From Lachnospira sp900551945 (GTDB lineage: Bacteria; Bacillota; Clostridia; Lachnospirales; Lachnospiraceae), in assembly GCA_048380335.1 (NCBI GenBank), contig DBFCCI010000005.1, positions 62,001-126,000 of the forward strand: DNA of 64,000 nt, written 5' to 3'. Below the pieces are notes generated by a model. The model saw only the letters and a list, made by a program, of their open reading frames with translations, ran no database searches and had not been told where the DNA came from. This document shows positions 19,475 through 29,202 of the stretch, one piece after another. Numbering within the stretch: position 1 is the stretch's first letter; each line of letters opens with the position of its first letter. The position numbers and the translations under genes are program-made.

Positions 19475-19696
19475 TTACATTGCAGAACTATGGCTCATAT
19501 CGCTTATTCTTCCATATGCACTAAAAAGATAAAGACCACATAAACCAACAACTGCATATATTATTCGGCTAATCCATGACATTGAGCCAAAAAGGAATGA
19601 AACAAGATTGAAATTAAAAAAACCAATCAGACCCCAGTTGACAGCGCCGATAATAACAATTGTTAATGCTGTATAATCAAAACCTTTTGAATTCAT
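19475..19696 (-). CDS. DUF378 family small membrane protein
   Basis: 73-residue protein with two predicted membrane helices and the family pattern TALTIVIIGAVNWGLIGFF followed by IIYAVVGLCGLYLF. Function of DUF378 proteins is not known. The ATG at 19696 has a perfect AGGAGG (19705-19710) eight bases upstream; a GTG at 19705 overlaps that site. It is the only minus-strand gene in the first 31 kb. Confidence 0.85.
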   Translation of the reverse strand: MNSKGFDYTALTIVIIGAVNWGLIGFFNFNLVSFLFGSMSWISRIIYAVVGLCGLYLFSAYGRISDMSHSSAM

Positions 19697-19774
19697 TTTT
19701 AGCACCTCCTAATGAATTTACATTTATAGTGTTTACAGATAATACAAAAATATTTTGGAAGATTTTGTAAATGC

Positions 19775-19803
19775 TTGTTTATAGTAAGATTAAGTGGTAA
19801 TAT
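19775..19803 (+). promoter_or_regulatory. possible promoter of the HlyD-like gene
   Basis: TTGTTT (19775-19780) and TAATAT (19798-19803) are 17 bases apart, upstream of the gene at 19844. The match is modest in this AT-rich background. Confidence 0.35.
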
Positions 19804-19843
19804 ATTATAGTTAGTTAGAAATTCAGATTATTCGGAGGAAACG

Positions 19844-21241
19844 ATGGCTGAAAGAAATAGCAGAAAAGTTATTAAATACAGAAGAAAACCAAAGTCAGTA
19901 CTTATTATAGCTTGTGCTGTACTTGTATATACTATAAGTTTTGTAGTTATGTATTTGTCAAAATCAAAAATACGTTCTTATGAAGTTGAGGTTGGAAATT
20001 TGACAGCTAATGCAACTTTTACAGGGATAGCATTAAGGTCAGAAAAGGTCTACAATTCAGAGTATTCAGGTAATATTAATTATTATCAAAGAGAAGGAAG
20101 TCGTGTTAAAAACGGTGATACGTTATATACTGTAGATGAAACTGGACGAGTTGCCGAAATATTATCACAATATTCAAAAGCAGACGAGAACTCACTTTCT
20201 AAGTCAAGTCTTGCTTTAATTAAGACAACTTTGAATAATTTTAAGACAAGTTATGATGGAAGTAATTTTGGCGATGTATATGATATGAAGACAGACTTAA
20301 ATTCAACTATATTAGAGTCTATGAATCAGAATATCATTAATAACATGGAGTCAATAATTCAAAGTACTGGAAGTGGTAATCTTTTTAGAACTATTAATGC
20401 TACAGAAGGTGGAATTGTTGTATATGCTGTAGACGGTTACGAAAGTAAAAGTGAGAGCGATATAAATTCTTCCTCTTTTGACAAGAAGTCGTATGCAAAG
20501 AACAATCTAAAATCAGATGAGCTTATTGTATCTGGTAATCCAGCATATAAGCTTATTACAAGTGAGAATTGGAATGTATACATTCCTTTAACTGATAATG
20601 ATATTAAGGAGAATGATTTAAGCTCTAAAAATACTATTACAATAAAGTTTAAAAAAGATGGAATTACAACACAAGGAAAGTTTTCTATAATTACAAATAA
20701 CGGCAATACTTATGGTAAGATAAGTCTTGACAAATATGTAATAAGATACGCAACAGAAAGATTACTTGATATAGAAATTGTATCAACAGGAAAGACAGGA
20801 CTTAAAATTCCAATAAGTGCACTTACAGATAGTGAATTTTACACAGTTCCAGTTGAATATCTTACAACAGGTCCTAATAAGGAAATTGGGTTTATGTGTG
20901 AAAGTTACGATGAGAATAAACAGATTGTAAGTAAGTTTGTTGAAGCAGAAGTATATAAAAAAACAGATACGTTATGCTATATAAGAAAAAGTAATTTTAA
21001 TGTATCAGATGTAATAACAATGCCAGATGATGTGAGTAAACGATATATAGTTGGTACTGTAGAAAAATTAAAAGGTGTTTATTGTATTAATACAGGCTAT
21101 ACAGTGTTTAGAGTTGTAGATATAATTGAACAAAATAATGAGTACTGTGTTGTTAAGAAAGATACAACGCATGGTGTTTCAGTATATGACCATATTATTC
21201 TTGATGCTGAAAAGTATTCTGAAAACCAGATGATATATTAG
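19844..21241 (+). CDS. HlyD-like membrane-anchored adaptor protein
   Basis: A basic N-terminus and one membrane helix (about 19-41) precede an extracytoplasmic part that starts with EVEVGNLTANATFTGIALRSE and EGSRVKNGDTLYTVDETG, a barrel-sandwich or lipoyl-like hybrid motif as in HlyD/RND adaptors. The middle is Ser/Asn-rich and the C-terminus is beta-rich. No transporter gene is adjacent; yggS and sepF follow instead, so a link to envelope or division biology is possible. 465 residues. GGAGGA precedes the start. The exact role is unknown. Confidence 0.65.
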   Translation: MAERNSRKVIKYRRKPKSVLIIACAVLVYTISFVVMYLSKSKIRSYEVEVGNLTANATFTGIALRSEKVYNSEYSGNINYYQREGSRVKNGDTLYTVDETGRVAEILSQYSKADENSLSKSSLALIKTTLNNFKTSYDGSNFGDVYDMKTDLNSTILESMNQNIINNMESIIQSTGSGNLFRTINATEGGIVVYAVDGYESKSESDINSSSFDKKSYAKNNLKSDELIVSGNPAYKLITSENWNVYIPLTDNDIKENDLSSKNTITIKFKKDGITTQGKFSIITNNGNTYGKISLDKYVIRYATERLLDIEIVSTGKTGLKIPISALTDSEFYTVPVEYLTTGPNKEIGFMCESYDENKQIVSKFVEAEVYKKTDTLCYIRKSNFNVSDVITMPDDVSKRYIVGTVEKLKGVYCINTGYTVFRVVDIIEQNNEYCVVKKDTTHGVSVYDHIILDAEKYSENQMIY

Positions 21242-21289
21242 TAATAAATAAAATATAACTATAAAATCATAAAAGTGAGGTACGTTATT

Positions 21290-21982
21290 ATGCTTAAGGA
21301 AAATATAGAAGCTGTAAGAAAAAATATTGAAAAGGCATGTGAAAAATCAGGAAGAAATCCTAAAGATGTCTTATTATTACCAGTAAGTAAGACAAAGCCA
21401 GTTGAGATGATACAGGAGTTGTATGACTTGGGCATAAGAAGTTTTGGTGAGAATTATGTTCAGGAGCTTTGTGATAAAATTGACAAGCTGAGTAATGATA
21501 TTAACTGGCATATGATTGGACATTTACAAAGAAACAAAGTTAAGTATATTGTAGGAAAAGTTGCAATGATACATTCAGTAGATTCAATAAGACTTGCAGA
21601 AGCTATAAGTAAAGAGGCGGTAAAGAAAGATGTAACTGTAGATATTCTTATTGAAGTCAATGTTGGAATGGAAGAAAATAAGTTCGGAATAACTGTAGAA
21701 AGTGCTTATGAAGACATTAAAGAAATGGCAAAATTACCTAACATAGCAATAAAAGGACTTATGACAAGTGCGCCATTCGTTGAAAATCCAGAAGATAATC
21801 GTAAATATTTTAGACAATTAAAGCAATTATCTGTTGACATACAGTCAAAAAACATTGATAATGTTGATATGGGTATTTTGTCAATGGGTATGACAAACGA
21901 TTATATAGTAGCTATTGAGGAAGGCGCTACTATTGTGAGAGTGGGGACAGCTATTTTTGGAGCCCGAAATTATAATATATAA
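21290..21982 (+). CDS. yggS: YggS/PLPBP family pyridoxal phosphate homeostasis protein
   Basis: Single-domain PLP-binding TIM-barrel protein involved in vitamin B6 homeostasis without a known enzymatic reaction. The cofactor lysine is in LLPVSKTKP; FGENYVQEL, WHMIGHLQRNK and LSMGMTNDY are family signatures. The start at 21290 has GTGAGG nine bases upstream. 230 residues. Its position before sepF is common in Gram-positive bacteria. Confidence 0.94.
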   Translation: MLKENIEAVRKNIEKACEKSGRNPKDVLLLPVSKTKPVEMIQELYDLGIRSFGENYVQELCDKIDKLSNDINWHMIGHLQRNKVKYIVGKVAMIHSVDSIRLAEAISKEAVKKDVTVDILIEVNVGMEENKFGITVESAYEDIKEMAKLPNIAIKGLMTSAPFVENPEDNRKYFRQLKQLSVDIQSKNIDNVDMGILSMGMTNDYIVAIEEGATIVRVGTAIFGARNYNI

Positions 21983-21995
21983 TTAGGAGATTAAA

Positions 21996-22544
21996 ATGAG
22001 TATTATTGATGGTGTAAAAAACGTTTTTAAGTTTAATTATGATGATGACTACGAATACGACGATGACTATGATGATGAGTATGATGACGAATACGATGAT
22101 GATGATAAGTCATATTCAAAGAAGAAACCGTTCCAGAGTGGCAAAAAATACAAAGAAGATGACTTAGAGTTAGATGACTATGGTAAATCATCAGAAAAGA
22201 CCCGTAAGGGCAAGGTAGTACCTATTAAAACAGGAGGACATAGAGGTTTGGAAGTTGTTGTTATTCGCCCCGAGTCTATGGAAGATGCCAGTGAAATAAC
22301 AGATACGTTATTAACAGGCAAAGCAGTTGTGCTTAATCTTGAAGGTATTCAAGTAGATGTAGCACAAAGATTAATAGATTATTCGGCAGGTTCATGTTAT
22401 GCTATGCGAGGTAACTTACAAAAGATTACTAATTACATATTTTTAGTGACACCACCTAACGTTGATATTTCAGGAGATATTCCTGAGCTTGTAGCAGGTG
22501 GTATAGACCTTGCAGCTTTTAGCAAGACAGAACAAAAGCTTTAA
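21996..22544 (+). CDS. sepF: cell division protein SepF
   Basis: FtsZ-bundling membrane anchor of the Z-ring. A short amphipathic N-terminus (MSIIDGVKNVFKF) is followed by a strikingly Asp/Tyr-rich linker (about residues 10-32) and then the conserved SepF domain from about residue 80 (VVVIRPESMEDASEI through DYSAGSCYAMRGNLQKI). 182 residues. It starts 13 bases after yggS. Confidence 0.93.
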   Translation: MSIIDGVKNVFKFNYDDDYEYDDDYDDEYDDEYDDDDKSYSKKKPFQSGKKYKEDDLELDDYGKSSEKTRKGKVVPIKTGGHRGLEVVVIRPESMEDASEITDTLLTGKAVVLNLEGIQVDVAQRLIDYSAGSCYAMRGNLQKITNYIFLVTPPNVDISGDIPELVAGGIDLAAFSKTEQKL

Positions 22545-22571
22545 TACTATTTATTTTTAATAGTATTATTT
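22543..22571 (+). terminator. sepF terminator
   Basis: AATACTATT (22543-22551) and AATAGTATT (22559-22567) form a 9-bp AT-only stem overlapping the sepF stop codon, followed by ATTTT. Confidence 0.6.
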
Positions 22572-22588
22572 TAGTTAAGTACTTGATT

Positions 22589-22622
22589 GCCACCTGTGAT
22601 TGCAGATTTGCACACAGGTGGC
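22589..22622. repeat. GC-rich hairpin between sepF and aroB
   Basis: GCCACCTGTG (22589-22598) and CACAGGTGGC (22613-22622) form a perfect 10-bp stem with a 14-base loop. No T-run follows. Its GC content stands out in this region; role unknown. Confidence 0.6.
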
Positions 22623-22637
22623 AACATTTGAATTTAC

Positions 22638-22666
22638 GCAAACAACGAGCCAAAGTATGTTTCTGC
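22638..22666 (+). repeat. repeat family C, copy 2
   Basis: GCAAACAACGAGCCAAAG followed by TATGTTTCTGC. It shares the ACAACGAGYCAAAG core with the copies at 1819, 30779 and 44004, and the ends can pair (GCAAACA with TGTTTCTGC, one bulge). Confidence 0.6.
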
Positions 22667-22782
22667 ATAAGTTCCATAATTAGATATTTATTGATATTAT
22701 AAGTAAATATAAAAGCAGATTGAAATATCAGCTTCATAACAAAGAAAGGAGAGGCTACAAGTATTCTTTGTAGTAAAATATT

Positions 22783-23871
22783 ATGTCAGAATTAATTACA
22801 GTTCATTATGATGAAAGACCTATATATGATATTGTTATAGAAAGAGATTTTTCTAAACTTTCACAAAAAGTATCACAATTGGCAATAAGTGGAAGAAAGC
22901 TTTGTATAGTAACAGATAGCAATGTTGGAAAGCTTTATGCTGATAGTGTGAAGGAAGAACTTGAAAAAACAGGTAATACAGTATATGTCTTTACATTTGA
23001 AGCAGGAGAGCAGAATAAGAACCTTAATACAGTAGAAGATGTATATGAATTTCTTATAAACAATAAGTTTGACAGAAAAGATATGTTAGTTGCACTTGGT
23101 GGAGGTGTAGTTGGTGACCTTACAGGCTTTACAGCAGCAACATATCTTCGTGGTATTGATTTTATTCAGATACCAACATCACTTCTTGCACAAGTGGATT
23201 CAAGTATCGGTGGAAAGACAGGGGTTGATTTTAGAGCTTATAAAAATATGGTTGGAGCATTTCATCAGCCACGTCTTGTATATATGAATATTTCAGTGCT
23301 TAATAGTCTTAGTGATAGATTATTCAACTCTGGTTTTGGAGAGATAATAAAGCATGGCTTCATAAAAGACAGTGAATATTACAATTGGCTTGTTGACAAT
23401 AGCGAACGTATAAAGACAAGAGATTATAATGCTTTAGATCAAATGATTGCTGTAAGCTGTAACATTAAGCGCAAAGTTGTTGAATTAGACCCTACAGAAA
23501 AAGGCGATAGAGCATTGCTTAATTTTGGACATACACTAGGTCATGCCATAGAGAAGCTTAAAAACTTTGAATTATATCATGGAGAGTGTGTTGTACTTGG
23601 AATGATTGCCGCCCTTGATATATCAAGAAAAAGACATCTTATCAGTGATGAAGAATTTGACAAGTCGATTGATACATTTAAAAAATATGATTTCCCTACA
23701 ACGGTGACAGGAATTGATATCGAAGATGTAATAAAAGTTTCAAAGAATGACAAGAAAATGGACGCAGGTAAGATTAAGTTTATTTTACTTGGTAAGATTG
23801 GTACAGCTTATATTGATAAGACTGTGACAGACGATGAAATGAGAGAAGCATTGAAGCTTGTAGTAAAGTAA
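22783..23871 (+). CDS. aroB: 3-dehydroquinate synthase AroB
   Basis: Second step of the shikimate pathway, NAD-dependent. The NAD-binding GGGVVGDLTGFTAATYLRG is clear, then PTSLLAQVDSSIGGKTGVD and the metal-ligand region NFGHTLGHAIE. AAAGGAGAG lies upstream at a long distance from the ATG. 362 residues is normal. It opens a run of same-strand genes through 27522. Confidence 0.95.
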   Translation: MSELITVHYDERPIYDIVIERDFSKLSQKVSQLAISGRKLCIVTDSNVGKLYADSVKEELEKTGNTVYVFTFEAGEQNKNLNTVEDVYEFLINNKFDRKDMLVALGGGVVGDLTGFTAATYLRGIDFIQIPTSLLAQVDSSIGGKTGVDFRAYKNMVGAFHQPRLVYMNISVLNSLSDRLFNSGFGEIIKHGFIKDSEYYNWLVDNSERIKTRDYNALDQMIAVSCNIKRKVVELDPTEKGDRALLNFGHTLGHAIEKLKNFELYHGECVVLGMIAALDISRKRHLISDEEFDKSIDTFKKYDFPTTVTGIDIEDVIKVSKNDKKMDAGKIKFILLGKIGTAYIDKTVTDDEMREALKLVVK

Positions 23872-23883
23872 TAGGGGGATATA

Positions 23884-24387
23884 ATGCAAAAAAAACGCAT
23901 AAGTTCAATTATTATATACCTTGTTGGTGTAGTTGTGCTTACATTTATAGACCAAATTACAAAAGTTATGGCGGTTGATGCACTTAAGGGAAAAGCACCA
24001 TTTGAAATAATAAGTGGAGTATTTGAATTTTATTACCTTGAAAATAAAGGTGCAGCATGGGGCGTAATGAGTGGAGCAAGAATATTTTTTCTTGTGCTTA
24101 CAGTTGTAATTGTAGCACTGATTATATATGTGAGTGCAAAAATGCCACATAATAAAAGAATGTTACCATTAAGGATAGTGCTTATAGTATTAAGCGCGGG
24201 TGCAATAGGTAATTTTATTGACCGTCTGTATCTTGGATATGTTAGGGATTTTATATATTTTAAGTTGATTAATTTCCCTATTTTTAATGTTGCAGATATT
24301 TATGTAACTGTATCAGTTATTGTATTTGCTATATTAATATTATTTGTATACAAAGAAGAAGAATTTTCATTTTTAAAAAATAAATAA
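23884..24387 (+). CDS. lspA: lipoprotein signal peptidase LspA
   Basis: Aspartyl peptidase that removes signal peptides from prolipoproteins. Four membrane helices are predicted. The conserved Asn/Asp motifs are present: DQITK near residue 20, ENKGAAWG, GNFIDR and FNVADIYV, which carry the two catalytic aspartates. 167 residues. It starts twelve bases after aroB and precedes the pseudouridine synthase gene, the classical Firmicute pair. Confidence 0.95.
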   Translation: MQKKRISSIIIYLVGVVVLTFIDQITKVMAVDALKGKAPFEIISGVFEFYYLENKGAAWGVMSGARIFFLVLTVVIVALIIYVSAKMPHNKRMLPLRIVLIVLSAGAIGNFIDRLYLGYVRDFIYFKLINFPIFNVADIYVTVSVIVFAILILFVYKEEEFSFLKNK

Positions 24388-24443
24388 AGCTTTAGCCACA
24401 GCTTGCTGTGGGAGTAGTCAGAAATGGAGTAGTTTAAATAGAC

Positions 24444-25388
24444 ATGGAAACATTAAATGATAATCAAGGAAATATTCTTCATATAGTTGTTGATGAAAGT
24501 GATAAAAACACAAGGCTTGACAAGTATATTGCTGATGAAACAGAAGGTTATTCAAGGTCATTTATTCAAAAGCTTATAAAAGAAAAAAGTGTAACAGTTA
24601 ATGGCAAAAGTGTAAAGCCTAATTATAATGTTAATACATCTGACAATATAGATATTAATATTCCTAAGCTTATTGAACCACAGATAGAAGCTGAAAATAT
24701 TCCGCTTGATATTTTATATGAAGATGATGATATTATTGTTATTAATAAACCAAAGGGAATGGTTGTACACCCTGCGGCAGGGCATTATTCAGGTACACTT
24801 GTAAATGCGCTTATGTATCATTGTAAGGACAATCTTTCTGGGATAAATGGAGTGTTAAGACCGGGGATTGTGCATAGAATAGATATGGATACAACAGGCG
24901 TGCTTGTTGTTTGTAAAAATGATTTTAGCCATAATAGCATAGCACAGCAGTTAAGTGTTCATTCTATTACAAGAAAATATAATGCAATAGTATACAATGC
25001 TATTAAGGAACAAGATGGAACTGTTGATGCACCAATTGGCAGAAGTACAGTTAATAGAAAGAAAATGGCAATAGATAATAAAAATGGCAGAAGGGCAGTA
25101 ACTCACTATCATGTCATTGAAAATCTAGGAAAATATTCTTATATAGAATGTCAATTAGAAACGGGAAGAACTCATCAAATAAGAGTGCATATGGCAAGTA
25201 TAGGTCATGCTTTGCTTGGCGATGAAGTGTATTCGTCAGCAAAATCACCATATAAGCTTCAAGGACAGACACTTCATGCAAGAGTGCTTGGATTTATTCA
25301 CCCTAGAACTAATAAATATATTGAGTTTGAAGCCCCATTGCCAGATTATTTTGAAAAGGTGCTTTCTGATTTACGCAGTAAGTGTTAA
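24444..25388 (+). CDS. RluA-family pseudouridine synthase (RluD-like)
   Basis: An N-terminal S4-like RNA-binding domain (LDKYIADETEGYSRSFIQKLI) precedes the catalytic domain with HRIDMDTTGVLV, which carries the catalytic Asp, and the late GRTHQIRVHMA motif. 314 residues. It follows lspA as in many Firmicutes (Bacillus YlyB). The rRNA target cannot be told from sequence. A small hairpin (CCACAG/CTGTGG at 24396-24411) lies between lspA and this gene. Confidence 0.92.
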   Translation: METLNDNQGNILHIVVDESDKNTRLDKYIADETEGYSRSFIQKLIKEKSVTVNGKSVKPNYNVNTSDNIDINIPKLIEPQIEAENIPLDILYEDDDIIVINKPKGMVVHPAAGHYSGTLVNALMYHCKDNLSGINGVLRPGIVHRIDMDTTGVLVVCKNDFSHNSIAQQLSVHSITRKYNAIVYNAIKEQDGTVDAPIGRSTVNRKKMAIDNKNGRRAVTHYHVIENLGKYSYIECQLETGRTHQIRVHMASIGHALLGDEVYSSAKSPYKLQGQTLHARVLGFIHPRTNKYIEFEAPLPDYFEKVLSDLRSKC

Positions 25389-25624
25389 GCTAAAAATATT
25401 TTCTTATAAAAATGTATAGCAATACTGTATTATATTTGAGTAATAAATTGTACTGTTAATATTTGTTTTATATTAAGATACCAATATAATATAAATATTT
25501 TATAACTTAAAATTAATTTTATTAAATGTATATATAATTGTAGAAATTTGTTGCGAAAAGTTGTATAATAAATATATGACATAGATAATAAATATGTAAT
25601 AAGTGCGATAGGAGGCGTTACGTT

Positions 25625-26254
25625 ATGGATGAAAGAACAGTTATTACAATAGGTAGAGAATTTGGAAGTGGCGGACATGAGATAGGTACAAAGCTTGCGC
25701 AGAGATTAGGGGTAAAGTGTTATGATAAGGAGCTTCTTGCAATAGCCGCAAAAGAAAGTGGTTTATGTGAAGACCTATTTGAGTCACAAGATGAGAAACC
25801 AACGAACAGCTTTTTATACTCACTTGTAATGGATACATATTCACTTGGATATACTAATTCATATATTAATATGCCTATTAATCACAAGGTATTTTTAGCT
25901 CAGTTTGATGCAATTAAGAAGCTTGCTGAAAAGGAGTCATGCGTTATAGTTGGACGTTGTGCTGACTATGCGTTAGAAGATGACCCATTTGCTGTAAGTG
26001 TATTTATAAAGGCAGACCTTGATAAGCGTATTGAAAGAATTAAAAAGACATTTGAACTTCCTGAAAATAAAGCGGCAGACCTTATCCAAAAGACAGATAA
26101 GAAGAGAGCAAGCTATTATAATTACTATTCAAGCAAGAAGTGGGGAGAAGCAAAGAGCTATGACCTTTGTCTTGACAGTGGTGAATTAGGAATTGAAGGT
26201 GCTATTGATTTAATAATTAAGTATGTTGAATTAAAAGAAAGAAATAATAAATAA
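25625..26254 (+). CDS. cytidylate kinase-like family protein
   Basis: P-loop kinase of the cytidylate kinase-like group (PF13189): GREFGSGGHEIGTKLAQRLG supplies the nucleotide loop, IVGRCADYAL follows, and VFIKADLDKRIERI contains the lid arginines. This group is distinct from canonical Cmk; the substrate is unproved. AGGAGG lies upstream of the ATG. 209 residues. The 235-bp gap before it is very AT-rich and shows no feature I can support. Confidence 0.82.
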   Translation: MDERTVITIGREFGSGGHEIGTKLAQRLGVKCYDKELLAIAAKESGLCEDLFESQDEKPTNSFLYSLVMDTYSLGYTNSYINMPINHKVFLAQFDAIKKLAEKESCVIVGRCADYALEDDPFAVSVFIKADLDKRIERIKKTFELPENKAADLIQKTDKKRASYYNYYSSKKWGEAKSYDLCLDSGELGIEGAIDLIIKYVELKERNNK

Positions 26255-26268
26255 GAGTGATTTGACTT

Positions 26269-27522
26269 ATGGATTTAAAGGGATATAAAAGAGTCAAAAA
26301 AATAGATATAAAAGGGTGGCTACTACGAGGCAATGCAATAGTATATGCGTTTATTTTAGTTGTTTTCATAGTAGCCGTTATTTTTATGTTTAATACAGTG
26401 GGGTCTATGTTTAAGGAAGACACACAGCAAGATACTACAGAAGAGTCTATTGAAACATCAACGTATATAGCTGATAATCAGTCATATATGATTAGTGTCA
26501 ATAAAACGGAGAATTTTATAACTATATATAAGATAGATACAGAGGGTGGGTTTACTAATCCATACAAGACTTTTAGATGTTCAGTAAGTGATAATGTGGC
26601 AGTTGGTGAAACTAAGATAAATGAAAAATATGTGTGGAGAAGATTAAGTGATAATGTCTATGGTCACTATACGTCGGGGCTTGCTAATCAAGCATATATA
26701 CACTCAGTTCCGTATTCACAACAAAGCAACTCAAGTTTGATTGCAAAGGCATATAACAATCTTGGCAATACCGCTGATATAGGTTCAATATATCTTGCAG
26801 TTGCTGATGCAAAATGGATATATGAAAACTGTGGTATTAATTCTATAGTGAATATATACGAAGAAGCTGATGAAACACCATTAATAGCACTTAATGAGTT
26901 TTCAAAGATATCGCTAGATAGTAAGTATGACCCTACGGATAATATTAGAGCTTCCGAAGATGGAAAGGTTGATACAAAGATTGACTATATGACAGGAGTT
27001 GATGATTGTACAATACGAGTAGGTGAAGCATTTGACAGATGGGCAGGCGTGTATGCTGTTGATATGAGTAGAAATGATATAACATCTTATATAACTATTA
27101 CGGGAGAACTTGATGTATCTACTCCGGGTGTATATACATTGATATATCATCTTGAAGATAATTACGGAACAAGCCTTGCATATTGGAGATATATAACTGT
27201 TACTAATGAGATTGAAACAGAAACTCAAACCGAAATAGAAAGTGCAGTAGAAGAAACTACAACAGTTGATAACTTACAAGATGGGCAATTAGCATCTCCA
27301 ATTGAAAATGTAATTGAAACAACTACACAATTACCTACACAAACACAACCAGTTGAGTCAACAACTCAACTTCCAACACAGACAGTAACACAAATAGAAA
27401 TACAGACAACAGTACCGGAAGTTACAACAGCACCAACAATACAGTCACAGCCAGAAACACAACCTACAACATTACCTACTAATAATGAAAATACACAGTC
27501 TTTGACTGTGCCAAATAATTAA
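26269..27522 (+). CDS. membrane-anchored degenerate L,D-transpeptidase-like protein
   Basis: One membrane helix (about 24-44) precedes a YkuD-like domain (about 70-215): it opens with MISVNKTENFITIYKID, keeps YIHSVPY and ends with VADAKWIYENC. Where active relatives have S-M/H-G-C-V/I-R, this protein reads ADIGSIYL, so the nucleophilic Cys is Ser173 and the Arg is Tyr. An Ig-like domain follows (about 240-320, TIRVGEAFDRWAGV to VYTLIYHLEDNYG), then a Thr/Gln/Pro-rich tail (about 322-417) like a wall-spanning linker. It is probably a non-catalytic peptidoglycan-associated protein. 417 residues. Confidence 0.75.
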   Translation: MDLKGYKRVKKIDIKGWLLRGNAIVYAFILVVFIVAVIFMFNTVGSMFKEDTQQDTTEESIETSTYIADNQSYMISVNKTENFITIYKIDTEGGFTNPYKTFRCSVSDNVAVGETKINEKYVWRRLSDNVYGHYTSGLANQAYIHSVPYSQQSNSSLIAKAYNNLGNTADIGSIYLAVADAKWIYENCGINSIVNIYEEADETPLIALNEFSKISLDSKYDPTDNIRASEDGKVDTKIDYMTGVDDCTIRVGEAFDRWAGVYAVDMSRNDITSYITITGELDVSTPGVYTLIYHLEDNYGTSLAYWRYITVTNEIETETQTEIESAVEETTTVDNLQDGQLASPIENVIETTTQLPTQTQPVESTTQLPTQTVTQIEIQTTVPEVTTAPTIQSQPETQPTTLPTNNENTQSLTVPNN

Positions 27523-27649
27523 CAATTACTATATATAAAAACTCAAGCAAAATTAAATTAAAGTATTTTTATTTTTATAAAATTGTGATATACTATACGA
27601 GTTTTAACACAGTGAAAAGCACAAAATAAAGTGCGGAAATGAGGATAGT

Positions 27650-29176
27650 ATGTCACAATTTGTTATTATGGCTGCAATTGTATTATATTTGGCAGCTATG
27701 CTTGGTGTTGGTGTTATATGTTCGAGAAAGAATAATAACGTCGATGATTTTTATTTAGGTGGTAGACAATTAGGACCATTTGTAACAGCTATGAGTGCTG
27801 AAGCATCAGATATGAGTAGTTGGCTTCTTATGGGACTTCCTGGAGTTGCTTATCTTTCAGGTATTGCTGACGCATTTTGGACAGCGCTAGGACTAGCAAT
27901 AGGAACTTATATTAATTGGCTTGTTGTAGCAAGAAGAATTAGAAGCTATTCACAAGCTTACGATGTTGTTACAATTCCAGATTTTTTCTCAAAACGATTT
28001 GGAGATGATAAGAACACATTAACAGTTATTGGTGCACTTATGATAATAATATTTTTTATACCTTATACAGCTTCAGGCTTTTCAGCTTGTGGTAAGCTGT
28101 TTTCAAGTCTTTTTGGCGTGAATTATATGACAGCAATGATTATAAGTGCTACAATTATAGTTGGTTACTGTACAATGGGCGGTTTCCTTGCAGCTAGTAC
28201 AACAGACCTTATTCAAAGCATTGTAATGACAATTGCATTGTTTATAGTTGTACTTTTTGGAATTAATGTTGCTGGTGGTATGGACGCAGTAATTGATAAT
28301 GCGAAGTCACTTCCAGGATATCTTAATTTATCGGAGAATTATTCAGTTGCTACACAAAGTGCGGTACCATACAATCCACTGTCAATTATATCAACACTTG
28401 CATGGGGACTTGGTTACTTTGGTATGCCTCATATATTATTAAGATTTATGGCAATTGAAGATGAAAAGAAGTTAAAGATTTCGAGAAGAGTAGCTACAAT
28501 TTGGGTAGTTATATCACTTTCAGTTGGTGTATTTATTGGTGTTGTTGGTAATGCAATGACAAAAGTTGGCGCTATTGAAGTGCTTGAAGGCAAGAGTCAA
28601 GCAGAAACAATTATTGTAAGAATTGCACATCTTCTTAGTACATACGGAATATTACCAGCGATATGTGCAGGTATTATTCTTGCAGGTATTTTAGCAGCTA
28701 CTATGTCAACAGCTGATTCACAGCTTTTAGCTTCAGCATCTGCTGTTTCACAAAATATTTTGCAGGAGTTTTTTGGCGTTAAGCTTTCAGAAAAGAAGTC
28801 TATGGTTGTAGCTAGAACAACAGTAATTATTATTTCAATAATAGCGGTACTTCTTGCGAGTGACCCTAATAGCTCAGTATTTGAGATTGTATCTTTTGCA
28901 TGGGCAGGTTTCGGAGCTACATTTGGACCAGTAGTATTGATATCATTATTTTGGAAAAATGCAAACAAATACGGAGCAATGGCTGGAATGATTTCTGGTG
29001 GTGTTATGATATTTGTATGGAAATATATTATTTCTAATTTTGGTGGTATATTTGAAATATACGAACTTCTTCCAGCATTTATAGTTGCGATGGTTGTGAT
29101 TGTTGTTGTAAGTCTTGCAACAGGCGGAGCTGATAAGGCTGTTGTTGATAAGTTTAATGAAGTAAGAAATAGATAA
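27650..29176 (+). CDS. putP: sodium/proline symporter PutP
   Basis: Sodium:solute symporter family with about 13 membrane helices. It shows the family signature near the N-terminus (YLGGRQLGPFVTAMSAEASD followed by MSSWLLMGLPG) and GAIEVLEG and AAIMSTADSQLL-like segments (here LAATMSTADSQLLASASA). 508 residues matches PutP. It is probably monocistronic: a long gap with repeat A follows. Confidence 0.92.
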   Translation: MSQFVIMAAIVLYLAAMLGVGVICSRKNNNVDDFYLGGRQLGPFVTAMSAEASDMSSWLLMGLPGVAYLSGIADAFWTALGLAIGTYINWLVVARRIRSYSQAYDVVTIPDFFSKRFGDDKNTLTVIGALMIIIFFIPYTASGFSACGKLFSSLFGVNYMTAMIISATIIVGYCTMGGFLAASTTDLIQSIVMTIALFIVVLFGINVAGGMDAVIDNAKSLPGYLNLSENYSVATQSAVPYNPLSIISTLAWGLGYFGMPHILLRFMAIEDEKKLKISRRVATIWVVISLSVGVFIGVVGNAMTKVGAIEVLEGKSQAETIIVRIAHLLSTYGILPAICAGIILAGILAATMSTADSQLLASASAVSQNILQEFFGVKLSEKKSMVVARTTVIIISIIAVLLASDPNSSVFEIVSFAWAGFGATFGPVVLISLFWKNANKYGAMAGMISGGVMIFVWKYIISNFGGIFEIYELLPAFIVAMVVIVVVSLATGGADKAVVDKFNEVRNR

Positions 29177-29202
29177 AGCATATTTTGTTTTTTATGATTG
29201 TG

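Noticed and set aside
22020..22110. Asp/Tyr-rich stretch in sepF as a tandem repeat or sequence error
   Set aside because: The frame stays open into the conserved SepF domain and acidic linkers are common in this family.
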